A DNA stretch of 64,000 nucleotides from Owenia fusiformis (Eukaryota > Annelida > Polychaeta > Sabellida > Oweniidae), in assembly GCA_903813345.2 (NCBI GenBank), contig CAIIXF020000001.1, forward strand, positions 18,001,915 through 18,065,914, in the 5' to 3' direction. The position numbers were made by a program, and so were the translations under genes. Numbering within the stretch: the stretch's first letter is position 1; each line of letters starts with the position of its first letter. A model generated the notes under the pieces. That model saw nothing but the letters and a program-made list of their open reading frames with translations, was not told the origin of the DNA and did no database searches. Below are positions 1-14,130 of this stretch, piece by piece.

Positions 1-309
1 TTCGATATTTTGTACATCACAGAGGTATTCACTTTAAAATGAAAATTTCATTTTAAGTCAAATCCACAATGACAACCCTGAACGGAAGCTATAGAAAAAT
101 ATGCTTTGAATAAATTTTTATAACATATAATAAGTTCAAGCAGAGTTTTATCAAATGATTTAAATTACCTTTTACGGTTATCTCATGGTGAATGAGCATG
201 TACGCAGAAGCTTAAGACTACAGCAAACTCTTCATTTTTATAACATGAACTGGCATGATATCTATAATTGTATTTCTTGCTTCATTCAATTCATATAAAT
301 TGTAATATA

Positions 310-445
310 TTTTTATATTGTACAACTTTTGATTTTAGCACTGATATGCCCTTTTATGGGTATCAAGTGCCAACACTGTTAATGTAATACTAAATGAATA
401 TGATAATAAAATAAATAAATAAAAAAAATAAAATAAAAATAAGGA
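310..445 (+). mobile_element. Possible retroposon 3' end with stem-loop and A-rich tail
   Basis: GATATGCCC (343-351) and GGGTATC (358-364) form a small stem-loop, followed by a spacer and an A-rich aaataaataaataaaaaaaa tail to 441. Such an arrangement is seen at LINE/SINE 3' ends. There is no coding part. Confidence 0.3.
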
Positions 446-3400
446 TTTGAATCGATATGGACATTTGCAGTCATGGCGTTCCAAGTTTAACTTTTCCAAT
501 GCGACGTTGAAGTGACCACATTCTTTCCACGGTATAAGTACGCGTCTAAAATAAATGCTCTTATATTGGATTGAATTTGCAAGTGACGGGCATGATCTGT
601 CTATGTCTAGGACAACATATATTTCTTCTTAATCGTTACATTTTAGGAATATTGACGATTGTTACATTACATGGATATGGTATTGATGTTGTCTCCATTG
701 ATTTTGTGGATGATTTCCAATTGTTGCTGCATGTGCTTTCTGATAACCAATTACTAAGATCAAACAGCTTTAGAAAAAAAGCCTATCACTGAACAATTGA
801 TCTGATAAAATGAGTTACATTTGCCAATACAACAGAATTGGGCAGTTGAATTGGGCTCGTCACTCTCTGGTTAAAATTATGATTTTGATAATTTTTTCAC
901 AAATCGTACAGGGTAATATTTTTACAAATATGATGCTCGAAACCCTCTTTGTAAATAACCCAAGGACATCGTAAATTGCGTTGGAATTTTGAAACGGACT
1001 ATAAATTCAAGACGTGATAGTTGACGTGCATTTACACGCATTCCACTTCTCAAAATTGTCACTTAATACTTGTGTGTCGTTTCAACATTTTTTGAATTGT
1101 ACTCCAAGTGCATATTTTAAAAACCTAAATCACAAAACATGACAAAGAAGGGATGAACCATAATGTTAAGATTTTTACCAGTGTGGTTGATGTCATGAAA
1201 GATATATGTTTTATTAGCATATAATAATAGGACTATCGATTGAAATATTCATCGGGGTTAATATACGAGCTCAATATGTCCGTTTTATTAACGTTTTGTT
1301 TTGTATGTATTTATCGTTATCCCAGAGAAAATATGAATTTATGAGTGTGATTTATCACAAGGTGAATAAATGTGATATATACCGCATATAACCGCGGGAT
1401 AAACTGTGTAAAGTATCTCTGGACGAATGACAGTGCAACGATCTCTCATAACCCGATACACTTTGGGTTCATAAAACCTAAAATAAAACTTCCGAATTAT
1501 ATCGTACTAAAATCCCCTCCTCCAATAAGAAAAACGAAGTAATGTCCTAATTAAATACTCTACATGCATGTTTTCATTATTATTGGGAGATATGCATTAT
1601 GTCTCCGGAGTAGAAAAATAAGTATTTTAGACAATGAACACGACATACGGATTACTACTTTTCTTTAGATGGGTAAGTGTCTTCTTAGTATTTTGCTCAT
1701 GCGCAATTGGATCTATGAGAACGATAGAAAACTATGTCAATGGCATACAAGAGATCGGTTATATTGTTCATATAGAAACAAAATGGCTGACTCAAATCAG
1801 TGATCTTATATTTCGCAATATCTGGCCTTTCTACGATTGAAACTGTGTTTAACATATGCAAAGATGTTCATGCATACAAGCAAATATATATTCTTGTTCC
1901 ATTTTGTTTCAGGATTAAATACTGTTAGGGTTACCCATGGTAACATACGCCAAATAAACATTACGAAATATGTCAAAGTTGTTTATTCGTACAATCCACG
2001 TATAACGACAAGAAAATCAACATGACTTGTACAAACCAATAGGTCTCATGGACAGTAGTTGTAATTATGATGATAATATCATCACATGCTGTACCATTAG
2101 GCCATATTACATGATTCTCGTCCCTTTAATCATTGAAATGAGCAATATTACCAGGGGACGAGGAGCTAAAGGGTCGTTTAGAAAATGAGATGGGCGGGAA
2201 TGGTACATTTACTCGGTGAGGTTTTAACATCTAATGGCTCATTATTTCTGCAAATAGTCAATATTCATCACCTAATGGATTATTATAGTTTCAAATTAGA
2301 TAACCTTTTTTTCAATTATAAAATATTGCCTTTAAATCATTATTCACTAATAGCACGTTTGATAAATACATATTTAGAATTGTTTTCCGTAGAACTACTT
2401 CTTTTCTATGGTACCGTTTGTTCATGCTAAAAACCAAAATGTATGGGAAAATTGTATTCCAAAATCTCATTTTGTTCGCAAATGAAAATCAATACTTTCG
2501 TCCTCAAAGTAATATATTGTTTGACTCCAGCAAATTAATAAAGTATTATTTGAAATAATTTATTGATAGCAATCAGTAGTGATCAAACAGAGACCGGCAT
2601 TTGAAAGACAAAGACATCCAATTTAGAAAATATTATTCATATATATTTTATTGTGTCTACATCTAATCTCTTAAAATTATGAAAAGTAAAAACACATAGG
2701 TTTTCTCAAATTATCAAATTATTTTAATTATAGTATTATCCAAAAGCTAGTATTAAAGAGAAAAACCAACTGACCAGAGAAATAACGGAATAAGAATATA
2801 TATTTATTTTTTTAATATTCTGTAAGTAATCATAATTTATCTTTGTTATTTCTAAAGAGAGCTAAGTTTGACATAACTCATCGAAATTTTTATTTAGAAA
2901 TTTACGCATTGGTTGTACTGTGACTCTCGGATCATATCTGAAGACATGCATAATTCAAAAAGAACTGTTAAATTCCAACGGTTTGTGTTGTTGCATATTT
3001 TTTAGATTATTTGAATTTTTCTCAGTGTCATATTTACATGTTGACACAATCAAGTGTATACTTTTCCTGACTTTTTGTGGAAAAGATTGACGGATATGTG
3101 GATCGAGGTCGACGTAGGCCATTTGACGCTCTTATGGACTATACGCTTGGATTTTGTATAAGCTCTATAATATTCTTATTCCATGCTTGAATATGTAATT
3201 TGTTTCTTTGTTCGTTGGTCATAGTTGGGATATTGAGGTATGTTCTTGTAATTAGTTATGCTCTTTTTTGCTATTAATATATGTGTAATACTCGATGGTG
3301 TTTTCCATTTTGGACCTTTGCTTACATTTTCTTAATTATGTCTACTTTAAGTCTATGATAAATACTTTTATAAGTCCCGACGATCATTTAATATGCATGT

Positions 3401-6100
3401 TTATAGGATTGGCCGTCACTCTTGCAGGTCATAGTCTCGATTTTGGAAAAGGCACATCTATTTTGAATTGTTATAAAAGCCAATATTCTTTGTAAACTGA
3501 TAAGTCAGAATTTCAATGCTGTATAACTGTTCGAATAAGTGCCAAAAATGTTTTAGGTCGTTTTGTGGCAAATACAAATTCACAGATGCACTGTATTACG
3601 TTAGTTATATTGATATATGCACCAAACCATAACGATATTTCCAATAACGGCTTTTGAAATGACAGTGAACAAATTATCGATAACCGATAAACCGATGTCT
3701 GGATAAAATACAGCGCATGCCATACAAGGAACCTGTTCAATCAGTTGATAGTGAAATATACTGCACAATCGGAAAGTTCAAGGAGTAGGGTCAAGATAAT
3801 AAAATATAATTCATTCATTTTTATGTTAGCTGGAGGACTTGTCGATACTTTGAAGCACTATAGCGAGCAGGTTTTATTTGTCTTGTTTGATACCAAGGAT
3901 ATCGGAAATATAATTTATGAATATTAAAACCGAAATGTTCAAAACACATACAGATGTATCGGTGTCAAAGCATTGCTAAAATCTTAAATATCACCTTGAA
4001 GTGTCCGCTCCTTCAAACGAACAGTGTTTACAAACATTGTACATCATGTTTATCAGGGTAAACTTAATCAACGTTTGCAGACGTAATTTCTGTGTAGACT
4101 CCGGGGATCAGTAAAAAGCTCCATACGACTTTTGTCTGATTAGAGTGTGCCAGAACTGGTATGCAATTATAGTAAGTCATCTGAACTCGAACACTAATGG
4201 TACAAGCATATCTAAAACTTTGATTTATTATATAACACAGGAGGGTTTCAAGTTTTAACTAAGGTTTACTGTTATTGGAATGCCTTTCTCTACAAATAGC
4301 TTCTTAGACATTTGGTACACGTAAGATAAAGTAAATCAAAAGGTCTTGCAAATGAATATTTGCAGCCTTACAATAAAAGGATGAAATATTCAAGAGCGAT
4401 AAATAGTATAAGGTGTTTTCTTTCGTCATATTATCCCACACCTGTGTCCTTATCCTGGTAAAAAGGAATGCTCTTGGGTGTCCACTTGATATGCATTCTT
4501 TTTATAATGACATCTACAAAATAAGAACATAAAGAGGATTTCTAAATACTAAATACCAACTCAAATTACCAATGCGAACGTTTTGCTCTATCTTTCATGT
4601 GGTGATACTATACATGTATGTAGGTAAAATATGTATATTTTAATTACTATATCGAATTATAGCGTGCAATTGTTACATGTATTGATACAGAATAACGTTT
4701 GTATATCCCTTCGTGTCAGACATAACACCTACACGTAGTTTAGTCTAGTTTGAATGTATGTCGACTTAACTTTAGGCATGTGAGACCAATTAGTATTTAT
4801 TTGGTTTTAGCCATAGATCTTACTCAAAAATATAGTCCGGTTTAAATATGTTCTTTATTTATCAACTACCGATATGACTATGATGAATTCAAACGTTTTC
4901 TTGATTTAAATAATACAATTTCGTTGTTTCCCCTTTGACGGTGGCCACTATCATGGGTTAACCATGAAACCAAGATGGCCGCCAAAACTTCTCACAAGTG
5001 TTCCATTTTTCTCATAATGCAGCATAAAAAAGGCATAAATGGGCCATAATTCTGCCAATAATGTATTGAAAACGTTATTTTATTGTTAAAGGGAGTGTAC
5101 TTAGTTCATTCTGCATAATTGACGTATTTGTGAATAACCTGCACGTGCTTTTTAATTAAAAGTTAGAATGATGTACGGTTGTGAATAGAAAACAGGACCT
5201 TACAACAGATTACCGTCAATTATATGACCGCCATTAGATTTGATTGAAGGCCACGATTTAGCTCATACTCATGCATTTTATATTTTTAGTGCAAACGAAT
5301 TTAATTTAATTTAACCTTTCATAAGAATTGGGCAGCGAACTGAATAATATATTCTTGAAGAAAATATAACTTTAATTATAACAATCTCGTACCTAATATA
5401 AGACGGTTTTATTTTGTTCTTTGTCCAAAATGCAAGTTGAAATGGTCAATTTTTGGAGAAGTAGGTGATGTGTTACACAAACTTTTCTCATCAGAAAGTT
5501 TTGTATCAAAAAGCATTCGTTGAAAACATTTGGATTGATGAAACAACCAAACACTCGATACTTTCCAAAGCTAGGTAATGACTAAGAAATTACATTTAAT
5601 TTTTCCGTTCTTCGTACTTTTTCCGTTTCTACCCCGTTTAATATAATTCCAGTGCAGGTTGTTATTAAAATTTTAAGCTCTTTTGTCAAAATGGACGTAG
5701 TTTTATGTAAATTTCAGTTAATATTCTTTAAAACCTTGTTTTTGGCCAAATGACTCCCTGATAATAATGAAGTACAATACAATTGTTATCAACAATTGTA
5801 TTTCATATTACTTCAGCTTGTTTTTATCAAGAAGAACCAATTAATGATATAATCTAGGAATCAGGAAGGCTACTAATTCCAAAGTTAAGTCTCAAGACAA
5901 GTGTTTCTGTGTGTCGTGTGTGTGTATGCATCTACAGATTCACCGCTTGACATTGAGATATTCCTCGAATCTTTCTGTTTTTAACTCGAAATAATAAGGC
6001 CATGATTTCTGTGCTGTTTGTTGACAAATAAATTATACTTAAATTAATATTTTACTTTTCTATAGATTAATAATTGATATAGAAATGATATATTATTTTC
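446..6100. other. Upstream intergenic DNA, no gene seen
   Basis: AT-rich sequence with stops in all frames; the open frames are below 85 codons and lack domains or splice context. It holds the X-box-like palindrome at 1930 and CAAGATGGCCGCC (a Pho/YY1-type site) at 4971-4983, next to the palindromic CATGGGTTAACCATG. Confidence 0.6.
1930..1944. promoter_or_regulatory. RFX X-box-like palindrome, 3-bp spacer
   Basis: GTTACC-CAT-GGTAAC, perfectly symmetric half-sites. Confidence 0.3.
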
Positions 6101-6109
6101 ATGTTTGCC

Positions 6110-6480
6110 TTGCGAATAGCGATGTAGTTTGCTGTTATTTATGATTGTACTTTTGCTCAATGTATCTACCTTAAAGAGAGAATCAGATCTAGCCAGCAAG
6201 CTCAACAAATATTGTTTCAATTTTAGATTTTTTGGCTTATATAATTCCTTGTTATGTCTATTTTATGTATTTTTATATAACCTCTTCTAACAATTTAAAC
6301 ACCCCCCCCCCCATTTTTGCAACTTGATTCCTAAACAACTTCACCAATTCAAAATATATCATGGACCGCTTTGAAGATATTGAATCTGTGATTATAAAGA
6401 AACATTGGTAGGTCAATTGTACATTTTGCTTGCATTTTTTTCACCCACTATACATCTGATTTGGCCTTTAAGCGTATTAT
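6110..6480 (+). repeat. Interspersed repeat family C, longest copy
   Basis: Its 5' part (agatctagccagcaagctc, then ccttgttatgtctatttta) matches 46040-46120. Its 3' part (cctaaacaacttcaccaatt at 6330, then tttttcacccactatacatc) matches 58095-58212. It includes an 11-base poly-C run at 6302-6312. No coding potential seen. Confidence 0.5.
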
Positions 6481-6986
6481 TTCAAATTGCGTCGGCTGTT
6501 ATATGCATGGAGCATGCACGAGAATTTCCTTGCGTGCTTTTTTCACCTAAATTTGTCTAGATTATTACCAGAGTACGACATGTCGATGCATTGTGTGAAT
6601 ACTCTAACTCAAAATGAATTATTTGCTATATTATTGACACTTTAATACTCGATGGTTGTAGATAATGAACTATTAATATGTTGTTCTCGTAGTGGCAGAG
6701 AGATGGTATCGTAAGATTACAACATTCTCATTCCAATATTGTTCAATGTCATACATATTGTTCATAATATTGTATATAAAATAAATGAATTTTATCATTT
6801 GATGTTTCATGGGTCGCGATGAACTTTTAGATATAACAGTAGCAGGTTTGGATTTGATATTGATCATTGCAATTTTTTGTTTCAAGGTTTTTCCTTCATG
6901 TTTACGTATTATTGCTTTTGCATCTGTAATCCAAATATATGATTCGTCACTGTAAATATAATACAGGGATGAATAATATCATGACT

Positions 6987-7010
6987 GGCCACTAGGGGCA
7001 GCACCTGTCA
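6987..7010 (+). promoter_or_regulatory. CTCF-like motif
   Basis: GGCCACTAGGGGCAGCACCT resembles the bilaterian CTCF core (CCASYAGRKGGCRS) with one G missing. Similar words occur near 48.65 and 56.6 kb. Confidence 0.3.
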
Positions 7011-7079
7011 GAGCCAATACGCTGCATCTCGTCTGCTAATACAAGAGCAGTTCAATTACTCAAGCCGCCATCTTGAATC

Positions 7080-10000
7080 GAGATAACAAGCTTTAAGATA
7101 ATGATGTACTGCGGATGTCATGTTCTCCAGCAAAATACATGCATTTTGGCAAATATATAGGTGAGGTTCTTTCACGACACAGAGAGTAACTTTGCGTGGT
7201 AAGCTGGGTCGGGTTGACACACATTGTGCGTCTATGAATACAGAGGACCCTAGGCCTCAACAAGGAGGCCTGTTTTTAAAACACACTTGCTATCATATTT
7301 AACTCTGAATGTTTACTGAAAATGATATTATATACAACCTTGAGCAGGGAAAGTTGAACTATATTCAACTCAACTATTCATAATTGCTTTTAAGTATTAT
7401 TTAGTGTAACAGATGTTATTCGCCAAATTCTTAAATGTTGTTTCTGTTAACATACCATCCAGTCCTCGAGTTCTGATTCCCTTCTCACGCCAGAACATGC
7501 TAAATAACACGGTGACATGATTTAGGGAAGACGCCTGAAAGGATAAACGTATAAATCTCCTTGTAATCTTATTTTCTTGTGCATTTGCTATGTGATGAAA
7601 ACCACCGGGTGGTGGCATTAACTATGTTTCAAATATATCAGAGATTGCGATATCCCTGTTTCGACATACGTAAGTTGTACAAAATCCTAGAATTATGATG
7701 AATAAGTGCCTAATCAGAGGTATATGGCCCTATATTTCAAGGGCTATTTAATTCGAAGCAAAACGAACCGATGTTCCGCAAAATTGAAAAGATAGTAAAA
7801 TATAAATTTCTCCATTATCAAAGTTCAAGATTGTTGTAATAGGCACTTCTAGTTTACAATTGCTATGGAATCTAAGGATTTATGCTTCAATTTTGATATA
7901 GTTCTTATAAGTTATCTATTTTATGCATCTTTTATGCTTCTTTAAGGGTTGAGTTTCGATAAAATTTCCTTGGGATAATTGTAGCCTGAGGCAGACCTAT
8001 CCGGGGAGTAAATATCCTATCATAACTTACCATAAACTTCGTACTAAAACACGTCTGTTCCATTTGTATCCAACTATATTTTACAAAGTAAACCTAATTT
8101 TTCTTTTTCAGTTTCCATCGTATGTCTCTAGAACCGCTTTCGATATTTATTAAAACTATTCTGAGCAAACACTTTTAATATAAGTAAAAATTCAAAATGG
8201 ACTAATAATATCCGCATTCAAATTGAAGAAACCACAAAATATTCATGAATCCAACGGCAACCACGTATTTCAATATATCATAGATCAAAACTGACTTTAT
8301 GAAGCTTATATTTCAACATACTAATAGCTCAAATTAATACACTCTCCTAGTTTGATTTTCATTTATAAACAAGGACCGATCATTTCGGCCATATTTGTTT
8401 GAATTAACTCTTCCAAGATCAGATGTTTATCTTGGGGTTGTCTAGTAATAGGTCGGACGATATCGATGACACGAAGTGAACCAGTTATTGCGACTCCATC
8501 GGATGCTTAACGCCAAAAGTAAGTTTTGAGTCTAAATGAATACACAAGGCTTGTCTGTTCAGTATTTCTTTATTCACAGAAAACGCAAATTATTATTAAA
8601 GAATAAAGTCATCTAAGAAGCTAAAGAAGCTTATTGGGACCCTTTTTGGAATTTTAATAAGTAGTTGCTAAGATTCATTACGTGCCACACTTTCATTTCC
8701 AAAATTAAAGACTATATATATATTGGAGTGTCTAAAATAACCCGCAACGTTGATCATCCTAAACAAGATCTCATCTAAAATAGGAGAAATACACGTACGT
8801 GGAATTTTCCAACGTGTGTTTAATAACATACATTCGAAGCATCATCGATTGAACAAATGAAATCGATTTATCCATATACCTCCACGCACTGTAGATCTGC
8901 TTAATTTTTTGTTTAGATGGTAACAATTACTTTTACATTTTCAAATGTTCCCTCATCATTAGACTTTCAGTGAGTGCAAAACATTTAAACGATAAGCTGA
9001 CACGTATATCAGCTATCGTGTTACCCATATGGTTGTGATTTTACGCACAATGTCACATTGTATACGTTAGTTTATATATATACATCATTGAATGAATACG
9101 ACTGTATCTTTTTTTCATTTGTTTGTTGGATATTGTGCACGATGAAAATTAGTATTCACGTATTATTGTTGCTTGGGTTGTCTAGACAAATGTTCGTTCA
9201 TCAAACAATTTAGCATCTTCAACATCGTATCACAATTACGTTCAGTAAAAAGATGCATATTATACAGTATACGTGTATACAATGCTCGAGCGATAAATCT
9301 TAAACTTAATACGCCCATGGTCCTCGAGAGTAATAGCCATGATATTTATACAGTAATACATCGTTGGTTTCTATATACATTTCTTCTTACATTAAATTAA
9401 ATGTCCCATTACTTTGATTTATAAGATCCCATTGCCGCAGATTATACAACTGTTACAGCAAATATGATCACAGCCAATACTTGAAATTGAATGCTAATAT
9501 TTATGAGGACGCCTGTGGGACCTTCAATTTATTTAGATGTATCATATAGGCCTGCACATTTTTATGAAGTTCATGATGTGTACATTAGATATTTTGATAT
9601 CGCGTTGATCATCTGTGCAATTTTTCCATGTTCAACTCATTATTAGACTAGTACAACATGTATCCAATTCCGCAAATATAATTGTCTTATAATATCAATT
9701 ATACTCTTTCGTTATGGTTAAGATTTATCATTGATATGTGAGCAAGGTTAAAAATACAAGATTCCCGAGCGTATAAATAACGGAAAATACAAACGGCCAT
9801 ATTGGATAGTTTAGTGTGTGGCGACGTCTATACACAGATGTTAAAACTATTCTTATGGGTTTCCGCCTCGATTATGGTTACTCTCTAAAGATAACGAAAT
9901 TTAAGAGATGAGATTACGGGTTGTATTTATCTTAACATGTTAACTTGCGCATAACTTTGATGCATATTATGGTTACATTTTCTTTCTCACTACTTCCATC

Positions 10001-13000
10001 TATACGGAGTATTTTGAACGTCAAATAATCATCAAAAATAAAATTGGCATTAAACTATCATAAAAGGCTTCTCATAAGCATATTACCAACATAAAACACA
10101 CCGCATAAATATTTGAGAATATTGATTTATGACAGATTGAAGTGTTTTTTCGAAATAAAATTCTAGTTAATGTTGCCAGACAGAGAAAGCTCTTCGCATT
10201 AATACTGTACAGACAGAATTGCGGATACATTTTCTAAATTGGAATGTGAGAATGTAATCTGAGATACCGATCTGGCATTATACTAAAGATATATGCTTTA
10301 CAATCTTTTTGAACAACTTATGTTTGAATTATAAATAGTTGAATGTAGGCACTATACCATGCGAACATATATTAATTTCTATTTAAAACCATTGACATTT
10401 CAAGGCTGTAAATTACAGTTTGTATAATCTCACTGAATGCTTGATGTAGAACAGACTGTAGTAAACATAGCAACCGTATTATGTTTATGGTTATTCCAGA
10501 TGAAAGAGTCTTTGTAGATCATCAGAGATTCAGATTTACTTCATGTATATTTCCTCTCTGATTTGAGCCACAAAGGTAGCATCCATAGCCATAGTTATGA
10601 ATACCACATTTTTAAGTACACATGTATGTCATCGTAAATAATACTTTATTTGTTCTTAGTTAAAGTGGGGTTATCAAATATACTTGTGAATGTAGGTCAT
10701 ATAGTTTAGCTCAGAGTTAAGGTCCATTGTAAGCTACAGTGTACAAATTATACACGGTAAACTGTTAGAATGATGGTGAATGATGGAACCTCAAACTAAC
10801 ATGTTTTTTTCGAGATATTACATATCTATATAGTAATTAGCCTTTTGATTGTATTAGTTATTGCTTGTAAAACGTTGATGATCTCATTAGTGGTACATCG
10901 GGGATAATTTAGCTTTTTATTCATTGCGGGTTATGTATAAAATGACTCTAATCGATCTAAGAACAGAACGTGAAAAAAGTCTTAACACCGATTTTATATC
11001 TTATTTATAATCATTCGCAGTCCAATTATACCTGCTGAAATTCGATTTTTATGTAGATCAAGTATTTCTGAAATGGAAAAATGTCTCTTCATAGAATATA
11101 AAACTTAAATCAATTAGTCAATGTTTTCACAACGTTCGACACAACAATTAATTACTTTTCATGTATAGTTGTGTACATTTTGTACTAATATGGTTTGTAG
11201 GGATTTGCTCTTACGAGTGTCATTTTCATCTGTTGATTGGATTTGAGCTAAATGTGTCATTTAGTTATTTTGATTATATCTAATTTCTACCAGTTCAAGT
11301 TACCTCCAGTATGTCTATCGTGTCTATGGACGTTCTCGCATCCCGATGCATTATTTATCATTACAGAACACATTTAGTGCTAGGCGATTCCTGAGACTTT
11401 AAATAATAGACATAAGAAGTGTACTAATCAGCCATTGTCCGATGCCTACGTCCCATATGTCTCAACCTAATCACGAATAGCAGCAATGCTTTAATTTAAC
11501 TAATTATATTGGGACCAATAAAACAAATCCTTGCGAAATTACTTTTTCCATGTTCAGTTTCAGATCTTATTTTAGAACCGACATTCTCGCTGGTTTTGTC
11601 AGTTTCAGTTGCCATGTCAAGATAAGACCAATAAATCATTATGGATCGCCAGGCAATTAAGAATTTTGACAAAGAAAGATGAAAATAGTGCCACGATTGC
11701 GTATAAATCACAATTTTGTGGTTAATTTTTTATAAAAGTATCATATTTATTGGTCAAATATGACATCGGTTAAATTGTTTCAAAAGCAATCTAAAATATA
11801 CGGTTTATTTCACCCCTTGTTTGACCGCTGGATATAATATGTCATTGTTTAAAGTTGAACAATTCGGAAAACTCAGATCCAAACATAATCCAAAATAGGA
11901 CACTTGGTAAATCTTATTCAATTAGAACCAATTTAATCAACAGTATAAGATGCATAAATGTCTAATTCTTACCAAGAATGTACAAATCTACTCTTATGAT
12001 ATACAATCATAGTAATATTCCTGGATTGTAAATAAGGCACGAAAAGAAATAAAAAAAAATACCCATGAATTTTTTTCTAAAAGTCTCAAAGGGTTTTGAA
12101 AACATCTACGAGTGAAATAAAAACATTTACAATTGTAAAATGCACTAGACGTGAAATGTATACGTTAAGAAGAGAACGTCAGTTGAAACCTAAGCCAAAT
12201 GTCCAAATGTTCATAAAACCTATCAGTAGATTAACACCATGGGTTTAATTTCACCTTTATTTTTGGATCTCATTGTGGACAAAAGTGCCATTACTTGCCA
12301 AGTAATGGAATTAGAACATTTGTAATTGATCACAAAACGACCGCCCAGCATACATTTACAGTAGTTAAAGAACAATTCCCTGGCATATTGACCTAATTTA
12401 TCTCGAGTCCAGCAATTATATCATTATATCATTACAATATATGTAATTAGAGGTGTTTGAGAGGAATACAAAAACATATACATGTTTTTATAATATCATG
12501 AGAATTATTAGCTGGTGGGATAGTATGCCGTGGGGTGTGTCGATATTCAAGACTATGACAGAAGTAGTTGTTTTAGAGTTTATACTTCAAGTTTATAGGA
12601 CCAATGATTCGCTCATGTTTTCCTTTTGTAGTGCTCATAGTGGGTTTTCACAGCAGTTTCACCTGGATGTTGCCCTGTACGTCATCTTGGAATACAAATG
12701 TGACACGCTGAATGTTAGAACTAATTTAGAGCTCCTGAAATATTCATTTCAGAAAGTAGTTCAAATCATTTGGGATATGGGAATGGTACACTAACCAAAA
12801 TAGCAAATTATTTATGAGTTCCAAAGGCACAGAGTGAGATGTCTTATACTAATAATTGACCCAACTCCATAGCTTATTAAAAGGCCAACTTAAACTTTTG
12901 AGATAATCAGAATAGAAATGGATACTGAAATTAAAAAAGTTGAATTTGTTTACTCGGATATTGATAGACTGGTACTATGAATCTGGTTAACCGATAGCAT

Positions 13001-13600
13001 AACTCATTAGATGAAGTAATTAAACAAATTTGCAATAAAGGAAATGTTCAGTGTACATGGATAACATGAGACTCCATGTAATTTGACATACATGTAAGCC
13101 GTACTGTCCTTTTTAACAAACAGACAAGACAAATAGTAAGAATTGATAAGGATACGAAAAATATATTGCATTAGATATTGCATTAAACATCACAACTTTT
13201 GTCATCTTCCCATTACATTGTCCCTAAGTTTACCGGGATGCAAAAATGTTCAACTCGGTTGAACAAATGAAAACCCTGATATTCCCGGTGAATTCAACAG
13301 CAGCACAGTGTTTATTATAGGGCCCTGTGTCGATGTCTTCATTAGACTATCAAGACTTTTAAATGTTATGAAGGCAAGCATGCGATACCATAGCCTTTAT
13401 TGTCGTATTGTCATGTACAAACATCAAAGCGTCTAAATATTTTATAGACGACCGTGAGTTGGAATGTAAGACCACTTGGAGAAGGGTTATACAGTCACAA
13501 TATAAGAAATATCAGATCAACTAGTGGTTGGTGCTAAACACATCTAATTAATGGAGGTTTGACCATATTCACACCATATAACACTGTTTTATATACCATA
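7080..13600. other. Upstream intergenic DNA, no gene seen
   Basis: No recognisable coding exon or RNA gene. The longest open frame (12453-12794) has no domain, no splice context and a composition typical of translated AT-rich DNA. It would be the Lox4-Lox2 interval if gene order is canonical. Confidence 0.6.
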
Positions 13601-14130
13601 AACAACAATAACAATTAATTAATAGCCCATTTTAAAATACTACCATGCTAGATCCGCGGAGGGATATTTCAGTTGCTGCGAGTAGGCTTACAAAATGGCC
13701 GTGGTAATTAATTATGAATTCATAGAAACTGTGACCTTTATCTAAAAAGTTGGCAAATTTTAACAAGAAGTGAAGATAACTATTTTCTATTTGTCTTCAA
13801 TTAGTCTTTGTTATTATTGAAGTCACGGTGAGATGTATTTTGATAGAGCAGAAACGTATACTGTTGAAATATTTTTATTAGCGCAATATCTTCCGATAGG
13901 TGTGTGTCAGTGTCAGAGTTCATCTCTACACATCAACCACAGCCGCAGTTTTATTGGTTGACATAAAACGAAGTATGTATCAGTTTATATGCGGAGTTTA
14001 TAGCTGTGGGAGCAATAATCTGCATTATTATTATTCTTAAAGGCGAAAATTATCTAGGAACTTGCGTTTAGATATTGACTCATATACTTTGTGGATTTTA
14101 GTGGTCATATTAGTTCAATTTATAGACGAT
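13600..14130 (+). promoter_or_regulatory. Lox2 proximal upstream region with clustered homeodomain-type sites
   Basis: Two dense TAAT blocks lie upstream of the start: AATTAATTAATAG at 13613-13625 and TAATTAATTATG at 13705-13716, the latter next to AATGGCCGTGG. Nearer the gene, TTTTATTGGTTGAC (about 13950) carries an inverted CCAAT and a posterior-Hox-like TTTAT core. A TATA-like TTTATATGC at about 13983 could set the transcription start. The block probably holds promoter, 5' UTR and auto- or cross-regulatory sites, by motif content only. Confidence 0.35.

Noticed and set aside
12453-12794. 113-codon open frame upstream of Lox2
   Set aside because: No recognisable domain, no homeobox or hexapeptide, no supporting splice sites.
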